DNA from: Brachypodius melanocephalos
Lineage: Eukaryota; Chordata; Aves; Passeriformes; Pycnonotidae
Length of the DNA: 64,000 nt
Reading direction: 5' to 3'
Assembly: GCA_013398615.1 (NCBI GenBank)
Contig: VZSR01003806.1
Coordinates: 16,142,681 to 16,206,680, forward strand
Shown: in pieces, positions 38,231 through 49,700 of the stretch
How the letters are laid out: every line of letters starts with the position of its first letter
Position numbering within the stretch: position 1 is the stretch's first letter
Notes under the pieces: model-generated
Databases searched by the model: none
What the model saw: the letters and a program-made list of their open reading frames with translations, nothing else
What the model was told of the DNA's origin: nothing
Position numbers and translations under genes: made by a program

Positions 38231-40212
38231 CAGAGAAATGCTAATGATTAATATTGTTTTAAGCTGTTGATGCACAGAAATTTTCAGAAGCTGTCAAATA
38301 GCCCTATCTCTGTAGCACATTAATCACTCGACTGCCAGGAGGAGAGTTAACAGGAACTTGTGATTCCAGTGTCACCAAATGCAAAGGTTGTTGTCTGTTT
38401 AGTTATAAATATGATTGCAATATTAATACAATATATTATCTAATATAATAACTGGAAATGTGATATAATTTCTAATGAAATTATATTACACTATTTTTAT
38501 TGTAATCATAATTTCCTGCCCCTGCAGAGAAGAAAACTGCTGCTGGACCTTGGAGAGTTGAAAAAAAAAAGAGTAAAAAAAAAAATCCCATTTTCTTTCA
38601 AACATAATCAGTCAGCCCTGACTGATAATAAGGAGTCAGTGAAAACCATGGTGTTTCCTACTATGTAGATATAAGGATTCCCTTTGCTGGATCTCCAGTA
38701 TCCAGATGTGAACCACTAAAAGACACAAAATCTGAAATCTGCCTAAATTGTGTAAAGGCTACAGCTGTGACTTTCATAAATTCTCTTTGTCCATTGTAAT
38801 TTAAGTTTTCTGTGGGGTTGGGAAAAAAGCCCCAAAAACCCAGGGTTAACAATACCCTTTTTTAAGCCCTGTATTTTAAGTGAAGGACAAAGAAGGGTTA
38901 GATCATGGTCTTTCAGTGCTGGGATAAGTGAGTCAACAGCAGTGCCAGGAGGAGCTGCCCATGTCCCCCAGGAGATCCAGCCCAACTTTGGGCACTGTGG
39001 TGCCTTAATGTGTGGACAATGGAAGCTGTGTGGTACCTGATCCTTCAGGTGTCAGAAATGGCTTTGGCTGCTGGCAGAGGGAAAGGGATCTGAGGGTCTT
39101 CTCAGAAGATCAAGAAGAGTCCTTGGAGGGATTAAGCGGAACACGAGGAAACCAAGTTGCGAAAAATGGAGCCCAAAAGTCTAAATCCCAACACAGTGCT
39201 ACTGTGGTAGAGGTTTGCAAGCTCTGAATGGCAGATTTCAAGATTTTTCTGGTGTACTGGTGAAGAACTGAGATAAAAAGTGTGTCCCAGAAACCATATT
39301 CTTAAAAGTAAAATGAGGTGCTGCAAAGGTGAACCTCTGTGGAAGTTTGGATCTGTTGTACTGACTCCACAGATTAGTGTTTCATTAGGACTCATGAAAC
39401 AGAGAAGTAAATTTATACAGCACTTCTGCAGGATGTGTTGTATATGGACTTATTCAAGACTGAAAATATAGACCGTTATTTTTTCAGTATCTGTCCTACA
39501 CTAGGTTTGCAAATTAGCATCACATTTTTAAAACAGGTATCTCCTGATATTTTCAGTGTTTTATCATACTAATGGTGTATTAAGCTCTTCTCACCTACAC
39601 ACTGATTTTTCTGACTACTTCAAAAGCACTGGAGGTTGTCACCTATTTATGTCTCTGTGAACCAAGACTTCTAAAGCATCCATGATGAATTTTGGAAATT
39701 TGGTTACTGTATTTCTCCCAACTACATTTTTTTTCTTCTTAGGCAAAGCCATTGAGGGAATACTCTGTATTTAATTATTTAGGACAGTAGTGAACTAACT
39801 TTTAATCTAGTAGACCTCATTTTCTCATAGTGTATGCTCTAGGCAACACAGTGTGTTATATGTAAAATATCAGTCAGGTATCCTTTTAATTCTCCTGTGT
39901 CAGAATTATCATCACCATTATTTTAACATTTGGAGAAGACTGCTTTAATGGTCTAAGACTAAGTTCTCCCTTTCAGCTATTTTAATAATGACTTTAGCAG
40001 CATTACTCCAGATTTATACAATCACTGGAAGAGCAGAACAGAACTATTGTGAACAGTGGTGCTAAAAAAGATTTTTCCTTCTATGTCTTTAAGCTACTTC
40101 TCCTTTGCATCTCTCCCATCTTTTCATTGGAGTGTAAAAGATTTGGCTGTGCTTCCCATGTTGCCTCCTATGGTGTAGCTAGTCCAGATTTAAGTCCATG
40201 ATAGCTGGCCAG

Positions 40213-40263
40213 GTTTACGGTTTACACTTTATTAGCTGTTGGCTGGTTTACAGGTTGTAAACC
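40213..40263. promoter_or_regulatory. Candidate FOX-core cluster
   Basis: Three GTTTAC cores (40213, 40220, 40246) and one GTAAAC (40257) fall in 50 nt. The last two form the inverted repeat GGTTTAC-5 nt-GTAAACC. GTAAAC is the core bound by forkhead factors. Function is inferred only. Confidence 0.35.
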
Positions 40264-41156
40264 CATGCTGGTTGACTGGTGGGGACAGTGCAACGATTAC
40301 AACCATCTTTGGCACTGGTTTGGCTCTCTTCTGATATTGGCTACCAGTTCTTAAAAAATGTACGGGGACTTCACTACATTTGTCATCTGGATGTTTCTGT
40401 CAAATTTCACCGAACTTTAGCCAGCAGGTCTTTGGAAGCAGGACTAACAAATGGTGAGGCAGTGGCTTAGGCAGCAGAGCACCAGTAAGTCATAGCTGCT
40501 TCAGAAAATCAGCCCAGTTTCATTAATGGAAGAAATAGTAAGAGAATTCAATTTGTCCTGGGTTCCCAGGTGTTATTTTTAACTCTCATCTCGTAGTCTA
40601 GTGCACATATTTTGATTTTTTTCCTTTTTTGTCCTCCTTAGATAACCAAATACCTCTCTTTGTCCATCAGAAGAGTGCAACTAGGTGCTTCAGAACTCTA
40701 CTTTGGAAATGAAATGTAGCAGTTAATTTGCAGCACTGCCAGCCTTTTCACAGCAGAGTATAAAAGGACAACTACTTCAGACTAATGAAAGTGACAGTGG
40801 GGAGAGGTGCCTTTTAAACACTGCAAATTGGATGGGTGCATCAGGAGTGTAATTTTAAAGGAATCTGACAAGGTCGTTTGCAAAGAACAAGCTTCTTACT
40901 TGTCGAAAGGGTTTCAGACCTCCAAAACTTGGCACTCTTGAGTTTTCAGGGTACTTTTGAAGTTGGCAGGCTGCCTATTTAATATAATTCTGGACTGTCA
41001 TCTGAATTGTATCTTTCAGAGTTTCAGATTAACTCCTGTGGAAGTAAGTGGCGCACGCCAGGCTGTCGAGGGGGGCAAACTTCAGTTCTTAAAATTAAAT
41101 AAGACTAACTTCACAAAAATTTTCTCAAGGGAGTATTGAACTGAATGTTAAAAGTT

Positions 41157-41170
41157 ATTTGCATGCAAAT
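41157..41170. promoter_or_regulatory. Candidate palindromic double octamer (POU site)
   Basis: ATTTGCATGCAAAT is a perfect 14-bp palindrome holding two complete octamers (ATGCAAAT), one on each strand, overlapping by two bases. It is a strong motif match, with function not shown. Confidence 0.4.
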
Positions 41171-41584
41171 GTATGAATTTGTGACACTCTAACTTTTTTC
41201 AATGCTCCAAATTAAAGGTAAAATCCTTTTTAGATTCCTTTGAAATGAGGGAGTCACCAGTAAAATGCTTGTGGGGGAATGATAGCAAGGGCTGTACTCA
41301 AGGACTCTGGAGACCTTTGCTGTCCTGGAAAGGTTTCCTCCACCCAACCCTGCCTACGGGAATGCTGACTGGATTGATATGGATATAGTCAAATCCTGAT
41401 TTGAACAGAAAGTTCTCATTAGTACCAGGTTCACATGGATTAGGAGGAAGCTCTGGAACTCAGGATAAGAAGTGCATGTCATAAGTAAAATCAGAAGGAA
41501 ACAGAAAAGAGAGGAGCCATAGCAATGTGAACTGGTGTAAATAGTAGGCTTTTGGCATTGAGAAACTCCTGATCTTTGTTGACT

Positions 41585-41890
41585 TGTCTCCTGATAGGAT
41601 GAGGGAGAATGGCTTTAAACCACATATCTAATCTAAATCTACTCTTTAAAGGAGGGTAGATTCAGACTGGATATCAGGAAGAAATCCTTCACACTGAGTG
41701 TGTCGAGACACTGGCACAAGTTGCCCAGAGAAGCTGTGGCTGCCCCATCCCTGGAAGTGTTCAAGGCCAGGTTGGATGAGACTGTGAGCAACCTGGGATA
41801 GTGGAAGGTGCCCCTGCCCATGACAGGGGTTTGGGATGGGATGATCTTTAAGGTCAAAGCCAAACCATTTTAGGAATCTCTGAATGATTT
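41585..41890 (+). repeat. CR1 LINE 3' end with internal quasi-palindrome
   Basis: GAGGGAGAATGGCTTTAAAC, ATCAGGAAGAAATCCTTCAC, GCCCCATCCCTGGAAGTGTTC and GGGATGATCTTTAAGGTC are sense CR1. The normal order is broken at 41624-41650, where an inverted copy of the following 24 nt is inserted (see findings). Confidence 0.93.
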
Positions 41891-42489
41891 ACATGATTTA
41901 CATTCAGGGTCTTGGAGGCCAGAACCTGCTTATATCTTTCAAAGTGCAAAAGAGAATAAAATACTGAAATAATAAATGCCTGCTTCAAATGAAAAATGCG
42001 TAAATATATAACATAGGAAGAGAAGCATAGGTGAAAGCTTTGAAGTGGTGCATTGACTGGAAAATCTTTTTTAGTACAATTGTCTTCTTCTCTACAGGGT
42101 CTAGTAGTAGTGAATGCTGTCCAAGGCACCTTTGCTCTCGCCGCTTTGAGATGCACTCCCTTATTTTAATTTTGGGATGGACTTAGTTCTACTTAACCCT
42201 AAAAGTATTCTCTATATTTTACAGAAATTCCAGGAAATTAGCTGACTGTGGAGAAAAAGAAAATATAAAAACAGGGGTCACAGGTTACTAGGAAGGGTAC
42301 TGGATGAATATTTCCAAGTTGAGCTGTTCATGGGCAGTCCTGTGCACAACACTCTGATTAAAGGATGCTGCTCAGAGGTGTCTGTCCTAGTGTTTAACAG
42401 GTTTCCTGCCTTGGAAACTCATCTTCCCAGTTCCTACAGAAGAGATGGAAAGAGGTACCCACTATACTCATCTCTCACATGACTAACAG

Positions 42490-42640
42490 GATTGCTGGAA
42501 CCACTCGCCCAAAGAAGTTGTGAAGTCTCAATCCTCGCAGGTGTTAAAAACTTGAAAGGATATGGCCCTCAGCCACCTGCTGCTCTAGTTGACTCTGGTC
42601 TGAATATGGGGGTTGGCCCATACATTCTCCAGAAGTGCTT
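42490..42640 (+). repeat. Diverged CR1 LINE fragment
   Basis: CCCAAAGAAGTTGTGAAGTC then TGCTGCTCTAGTTGACTCTG and CTCCAGAAGTGC follow CR1 sense order, with considerable divergence. Confidence 0.68.
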
Positions 42641-45174
42641 TCTGTCCTCAGTTACTCAGTGAATTATGGTCTGGAGTGACTACATCCACAGTAAAAAGTT
42701 CAAATTTCCACGGTTAATCCTCGATTTGGCTTCTTGCTTTAGGCTAACAAGAAATTGCTATGTGGTGGCTTTTGCAACGTAAGTATTCTGCCTAGACATG
42801 TGCTGAAATCACCAAAATCTCACCACATGCATTATCACCATCTTTATTATTTGGGGATGGCTTCCAGTGTCTGTAAAAGTTTGTTGAATTCTAACTGGTG
42901 GCCAAAAGGTTGCGTATTCCACTTGTGCATCTCAGCTGTTTCATTTTACAATCAATCCATGGCTGACAGGTGCATTAGGGCTGTTGGTGGGAAGAGTGAC
43001 AGGAAGCGTTGGATGTACCCACCATTAACACAGCTCTTGTGGAGAGAGTGGCTGAGTGGGGAAGAGAGTTCCATGCCCTATGCCCTTTTTCACAGACCAG
43101 CACAAAACAACACACAGTGGTTAAATATAGTCATTTGTCAGCTGAAGGGAAGTAAGTGATAGTGGAATGGGTGGATATAACGAGGAGTTATGAGTTTCAA
43201 GGCAAGAAATAGTCTTTGTTTTGGGTAGCATGAAGAGGAACATGTAACAAAGGTGGGATGAATGTGAGCAAGGCAAAAATTGGGTTAAAGAGAAATTACT
43301 GGCTAAGATGGTATCCAGTTTGGTTCTGAAGTGACATCTTGGGTGCAGTCATGTTAATTTAACAGTTACAACCTAGATAAGAAAGTCTTCTTCTATGGGA
43401 AATTATTCTGATCTGGTAAGGAATTGGACAAAAGCGTCTGTGTTTCCTAAAAATTCACTTTCTTTGCTCAGATCCTCAATTCTAAGATTTAAATCCTTTA
43501 GGATTTTGTGAAGAAAAGAGGTTCTTCTTTATATGTATTTCCAGCTCTTTGATCTGAGAAATAGGGTCAGCTATTATGAACTGATTAAGTGAAGTATGAA
43601 TACTTCGATTAGCAAATTTCGTAATTTTTTCCACAAGTTCTGTTCAAAAATATCATTTTAGGCAAGTTGAACCTCTGGCATTAATACATTTCATAATTTT
43701 GTTAGAAACAAAATCTCTTTAGGAGCTTTCATGTCTAAGGTCTTGCAGAGGTTGAGGCAACTGACATTTAGTTTTGAGCTTCCAAATCATGCATTCAGAA
43801 AATTCTTGTGGGCCATAATGGAAAATGTTCTTAAGATACTGGATAAATGTAATTACTACTGGTCATACAGGTTAATATTATTGTACACATCAAATAATTA
43901 TTACAGGTCTTCTTATTGACTTTATTGTTTGAGAGAGACCATTTTTCTATTAGAAACATTTATAATTGTTTTCCTGTAATTGTCCGAGCTAAGTTACAAT
44001 TGTGTCATATAATGACCTTTAAAAATGTGTCTAGAAAAGCCTGCAGCTGTTCCCTCCTTGGGTTCTCTCTACTGAGTTATATTTAAGCCAGTGTCTCTGA
44101 AACCAGGCAGTAATAAAAGGGATATTATCCTTAGCAAATATCTTAATCATGGTAAATCTCTGTTGCCCTACAAATGACTGCATGGGGGATTAGAGTGGAG
44201 TAAGCCATTTGCTGAATATCACTGCCACCTTTCCGAGGCCATTTAAGCGTGTTTAATTTTTCAGGGTGAAACATGAAACCCACTAATACAAATGTTTGCA
44301 TTTGGCCTGAATTATATCCAGACTGTAACAGTTAGAGCAGGCTTAGGACCAGATTGTGAGTGATCTGTAGGAGGCCAGTTCTGCTTTGGAGAGTGAGAGA
44401 GAAAAATTAATTTTTGTTCCCAGTCCCAGCTCTCTTATGTCACTTACGCTGCCTCGCTTCTTTTCAATATTTATGTAAGGCTATCATGGGGTGAAGTACC
44501 ACTAAATACATGGATGATGCTTAGTTCTGTATTTTTTAAATATCAATTGCAGTCCTTACTGTCATCCAGTGCCTGAGAGCTGTGAGTGTCTGGCTTGGGT
44601 TCATCCTGGCTAAAATGGAGGTGACAATGCTGTGAAGTACAAAATACTTTCAGGGACTTGTGTTCTCCTAGCATCACTTCCTATGTGTTTATGCAGATTT
44701 CTGTCAGGTTGCCCAGAAACACTGAGACTCCTTGTTTTCCAGTGGTGAAGCTTAAGGGAACCTTTCAGGAGATTGAAGTACTACTCTGCATTTCATGCTT
44801 TCATTTTTCTTTTCTTTTAACAAAGCAGTGTCTTCTCTCTGTGCCTGCCCAGGCAACTGCAGCCCTGGCCAGTTTGGACTCAGCCAGAGCCTTGGGAACT
44901 GGCAGCTCCAGGAGGTGTTTCCTGGGGCAGAATTCAGTGACTGTGAGGTGACACCTGTTTCAGGTGGCACAACCCTTTTACTTCCCACTGCAATGTACCA
45001 GGAACAAACCAGCCACTATCTCCCCTTTTTCCCAAGGAATGTGCACTTGGGTTTACCTCCCCAGCCTGATTTCTTGAGCTTTCCACCAGGCAGCTTTCCC
45101 TATAAGCCCTGAACACAACTTCCCAGAGCAGCTATGAGAATAAGAACTGTGAGTGAGAGAGGCAGTGTTTTGTG

Positions 45175-45530
45175 GTTCATCATGGAGTCATAGAACAGTT
45201 TGGGTTGGGAAGGACTCTGGAGACCATCTTGTTCAAACTCACTGCTATTGTCAGGGACACCTTCCACTATCCCAGGTTGCTCACAGCCCTGTCCAAACTG
45301 GCCTTGAACACTTCCAGGGATGATGCAGACACAGCTTCTCAGTTCCAGTCCCTCACTACCCTCATAGTAAATAATTTCTTCCTAAGATCCAGTGTAAACC
45401 TGCCTTCCTCCAGCTTGATGCCATTCCGCCTTGTCCTTTCATTACATGTCCTTGTGCAAAGCCCCTCTCCAGCTCTCTTGGGCCCCTTTAGGAACTGGAG
45501 TAAGTTGTTGTTGATTGTCTCATGACCTCT
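45175..45530 (-). repeat. CR1 LINE 3' end
   Basis: GAGTCATAGAACAGTTTGGG then CACCTTCCACTATCCCAGG, ACACTTCCAGGGATGATGC and GCCATTCCGCCTTGTCCTTTC. It is a clear antisense copy of the younger type. Confidence 0.95.
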
Positions 45531-46217
45531 GGACTGATCTTCAGCAAAGGTGTGTATGTCTGTCCATCCCAGTGTCCACTGTGCTCAATGCAATATTCTC
45601 TGTGTTTAAATCCCAGGCAAGTTTCCAAATGACATGCCCTGACTTTGAATGGTCAGCAGAATTTCATAAATATTCTAAGGACCTTAAAAGAGACCATAGG
45701 ATGTGTGTTTAAGCAGTTATACTTGTTAATTGGGAGATGCAGCTAATAATAATCAAATCGAAAGAGGAAATTGAGTTAGTGTCTGTAAGAAATGAGACAC
45801 TCACAGTGGACCCTCTCATTAGAGACTTCAAAATTATTCATTTTCTAAACTCAATCACCTATTTCATTTCTCAACCACTTCAGCCAGACACAAGTATTCT
45901 TTTCTGTGACAGTGGTTTAACATGTATTATGTATATCTTGCCGTATTGGAGAGTTTGTGTCTTTGTGCTTTTAGCTTGAATTTGTGTTTTTTCCCCAAGG
46001 ACAAAATAAATTCTGTTAAGTGGATAAAGCTTATTATACTCTGTTAAGTTTTCCACCATATATGTAGGTTAAAGCTTTGATTTAATTTCCCTCACAGAAG
46101 AAACAAAATTCCTATGGGAGACAATTGTAGGTGAAGGTGAAACCCCTTGGTGTGTTCAGTGTATCTTTCAGGTGCTTTCATGGTGATTGTGGATGAAATA
46201 CATACATAGATAAAATG

Positions 46218-46335
46218 GACATAGAATAATAGAACCATTTGGAATAGAAAAGCCCTATAAAATCATCATGTCCAACAGTTAACCTGACACTATCAAGTTC
46301 ACCATTGAGTCTTCACATATGAAGCTTCTCTCTCT
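46218..46335 (-). repeat. CR1 LINE 3' tip
   Basis: ATAGAATAATAGAACCATTTGG then AAAATCATCATGTCCAACAG and CTATCAAGTTCACCATTGAG correspond to an older CR1 subtype. It ends about 230 nt before the third lectin exon. Confidence 0.8.
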
Positions 46336-46564
46336 TTACTAGAGGGAATGTGTAACAGGAGAGATCAGTGCTCCTGTAGCAAATTCAGTGCTAAGGCTGG
46401 GGCTGTGCTGAGGCTGGGGTTGTGCTGGGAGCCGAGGTGCACCCCTGGGCCCAGAATTGTTGCTGCCTCTGCTGAGCTCACCCCATGGAGAGGTGAGGGG
46501 GTCCTGCCCTGCTGGGAGCCCACCTCTGGATCAGCTGAGTAATTAAGTGTTTGTTTGCTTCCAG

Positions 46565-46717
46565 ATGAATACAAGAGTAAAGTAGCCTGTGAAGATGACA
46601 AGCTGAGGCTGAGCTGTAAGAAGAGCATGGTGATAGCCATTTACTCTGCTATCTTTGGGAGGACACAAGGAGGCAGCCTGGAGTGCCCATACGAAAACCT
46701 GGGGATGCCCATGATTG
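46565..46717 (+). CDS. EVA1C: EVA1C exon, first half of SUEL lectin domain 2
   Basis: This 153-nt exon is phase 1 at both ends, so it is a multiple of three. Its first two bases complete the Asn codon opened by the previous exon (CRPN-E), and its last base opens the Glu codon finished by the next. It encodes the linker NEYKSK and then the start of the second SUEL lectin domain: VACEDDKLRLSCKKS, IAIYSAIFGR and a third Cys in LECPYEN. The order Cys-E-D-x-x-L-x-L-x-C and the IYSAxFGR core match the family. The acceptor has a TTTGTTTGCTTCCAG tract and the donor is GTAAGC. Skipping this exon would keep the frame but remove half of domain 2. Confidence 0.92.
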
Positions 46718-49700
46718 GTAAGCTGGGGAATGGCTTGATGACATGCTGATGTGGGCAGAGTGATTTCATTTACTGTCATCACAGCACAGTTGGCACAGAT
46801 CGTGGTCAGAAAAGCAGGACTGGGACATGCAACCTGCCATGGTGGTGCTCCTGATGTGTGGTACCTCGTCAACCAGTGGTGAGCTGCAGCATGAGCACTA
46901 AACTGAAGTGCAGCTACACATCCTAGCTGAGTTCCCAGGCCACAGGCTTTTCACAGATTCATCTAATTATATGATTGAAGGTGCTTGAATTTCTTGTTCA
47001 ATTTCCTGTCTTTGTAGTGGTTCATCCACTGAGCCTCTGCCTGTAACATGGAGGAGCATATTATCTGGGGATGTCATGTACCATCTGCAGCCACTGAAGC
47101 CTTGACATTTCATTTAAACTTTTACTGAAGTTAAAGCAAGGGAGCAAAATGGAAAAGCAAGTTGTTAAATTTCATCATGTTATGGTTGGCTTACAGTACC
47201 TTCAAGTATCTCCTTTACTCTCAGACTATCAGAGTCTCTTACAGTCATGAGTTAAAGATAAATAATTGAGAAACATTCACTGGAACTGTCTGTTCTTGAG
47301 TCGATGTGAAGTGACTGAATATTTTAGTCTGTGGCAGAGAAAGCAACAGTCACAGTACAAAATCCTGTGCTCAGCATTCGTCATAATTCTTCTCTGCAGA
47401 GCTGAGAGGGAATTAACTGGTTTCCCAAAAGGAATTGCCTCCAGAGACGTAAAGGCTTCAGAGGAGACTGCACAGGGAACCTTGATCTGGTGCTGTTGCC
47501 TGTGCTGGGATCTGTTCAGCTCTATCTGAGGGTCTCTGGCTTCACAGCTGCTGATCCAGTGCCCTTAAGGAGTTAAATGCTATTCAAATGGAAGCATATC
47601 AAGTGAGGGCTTGGAAATCTGAAACTCAGATGATGGGTGTCAGTAGAAACCCACAGGTGGAATGAGGCCAGTCAGGTTATTTGTGCAGTGTGGCGAGTGT
47701 CTCACTTCTGTAGCTGTGCAAATCTGAGCATTTGTACCACAGCCGAGTTGTGCAGGGTCTCCTGAGGTGACCAGTGCTCCAGGATGTGCTCCTGTGGTCC
47801 CCCAGTTGCCAGGCAGCAGAAGCCAAAACAGGTATGTGTGGCAGGTTAGCCTGGACCTCTTTGGTGTGGTGTTTGGGATGGGCTGAGTCTGTGCACTGGT
47901 TGCTGTGGTGGTTGGGCTGTTAGGTGAGAACTTGCCAAGTCAGTGAAACAGGATGGGTTTCTGGAGCAGACCTGAGCACTCCACACAGTTGTCCTCACTC
48001 AGAGAGCAGGAACAGGCACTTGCCAGTGACAAGATACCAGCACAGGGACCTGCTCTTCAATGTCAGCATGGAGTAAAACTCTGTGTCAAGCCAGAAAGGG
48101 TAAAGTTTTACTCTTCTTTTCCCAGCTGCAAAGTCATGAAACTTGTACTGGCTGAGAGCAGGGTATGTGGGAGCAGAAAATAGGACAGGAGGCACAAACA
48201 GAGAGAACAAGCAGTGGGGTCTGACAGCAGGGCTGCACGTGCCACAGGATCCCCAGCACCCGTATGCCCTGCTGTTCTCAAACTGGCCTTGTGAGCTCTA
48301 CAAATTGGGATGTTTGCCCAAGGAAATGAGGTGTCAGATCCTAGAGTGCAGCACAGTCTACTGCTGGGATGAGGCAAGGCCTTTCTCAAGTGTCAGCTCC
48401 TAAATGAAACTACTTACATGAGTAGCCTCAGTACCAGACAGTATAATGCCAAGTCAGGGATGGGAATGCTGAGGAAACTTTACGCTAAAATCCAGCTCAA
48501 GGTTTTAAGCTGTGAACTGATGCTAAAAATGATTGAGTTGTTGGACAGGAGCAAATATCCACATGTTTGGAATTGCTGGGGTCTCAAAAATCTTAAGTCA
48601 GTCTGGTGCTCCTGGGGTGCTGTGGTGTTGGTATGTCCTGCCTGCATCAGAGCAAAGGGAGGGTGGGATGGGTGTCTGGAACTCTGCTGGCTGCATGCCC
48701 TGCAGACCTGGGGAGGAGATGTGAGGAACTCACCCTGGAGCAGTCACTTCCCAAGGCTTTCCCAGCCATTTGGGCACTGTGTGTGTAGGGTGAAAGACAA
48801 ACTACAGCTGTTGATATTTCCTTGCATGCTGAAATCCTGAGCGAATTGTGGGGGCGGGGGTGAGCTTAACTAAAAGAAAATTGGGGGTGAGCAGATGGCC
48901 ATCACCTATTCCTCATGCTCCAGCCCTTAAATCCCAGTCATGTTTGGGAGTGGTTGTTCAGATTTCTTCAGCTACAGCTCATTGATCCCCTTGGCATGAG
49001 GCAGTCTCTGTTTGTCACGGCCTTCCCTTCATCTGCCTGTGTGAGTGACCCAGTGGGGCAGAGCTCTGGTGCTGCAGGAAGGGGAAGGTGAGCTGTGGCT
49101 GTAGTTTGCACTTCTCTTGGCCCCACAGGAGAAACTGGTTTAGGATCCTCCTCCAACCCAAATCAGCAAAAAGCACATTCACACTGAGCTTCCCCATGGC
49201 ACCCTGCAAACCTCCCATTCCTGTCTCCAGTTACAGCAGTGACAAGAGCAGGCTGTGCTCCCAGCTCTGACTGTGGGAGCAGCACTCAGGGTGCCCCAGC
49301 CTGCTTCAGGAACTGCTCTTCTCACGGGCCTGCCCAGCCCAGCAGGCAGCTCTGTTCCTTCAGGAGCAGGTGGAAACATCACAATTTATAAACCAAAGCT
49401 TCTGCTAGCTGGAGAACATTTCCCTGCACGTTTCCACAGCCCTGCAATGTGGGGAGGGCTGGCCCATGGCAGCCTTTGATCCCAGACATTCACAAGAAGC
49501 CCATCGTACAAACACGACCCTACGAGTCAGACTTTGCAGCAACATCCAGCTCCTGTAAGGCAGAACCCAGCTATGTTCTGCACATGGGAGGTTCATCCTG
49601 TTTGAATTTCATGGGACTGATAATTTGTGTCAAGTCTGAGCCTTGGCAAAGGGCACTTTGCTGGGAAGTAGGCCCTGCATAAGTTTGCAGTGATTATTTA

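Larger units (their letters stand above)
31489..46564 (+). other. EVA1C: EVA1C intron between the two lectin domains
   Basis: This 15,076-nt phase-1 intron has a GTAAGT donor and a TTGCTTCCAG acceptor. It separates the exon pair for lectin domain 1 from the pair for domain 2. CR1 copies lie at 32225-32718, 35066-35156, 41585-41890 and 42490-42640 on the plus strand, and at 45175-45530 and 46218-46335 on the minus strand. An (AAAT)n run lies at 34875-34901. Non-repeat stretches carry several compact motif groups: an inverted repeat at 35745-35795, a 16-bp palindrome at 38215-38230, a GTTTAC cluster at 40213-40263 and a palindromic octamer at 41157-41170. No coding exon or RNA gene was recognised. 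Confidence 0.85.

Noticed and set aside
39080..39180. Possible CR1-like piece (AAAGGGATCTGAGGGTCTTC)
   Set aside because: The similarity to the CR1 segment is too short and the flanks do not continue it.
42755..43159. 134-residue plus-strand open frame
   Set aside because: No domain, no credible start context and no flanking splice sites forming a longer frame. Treated as chance.
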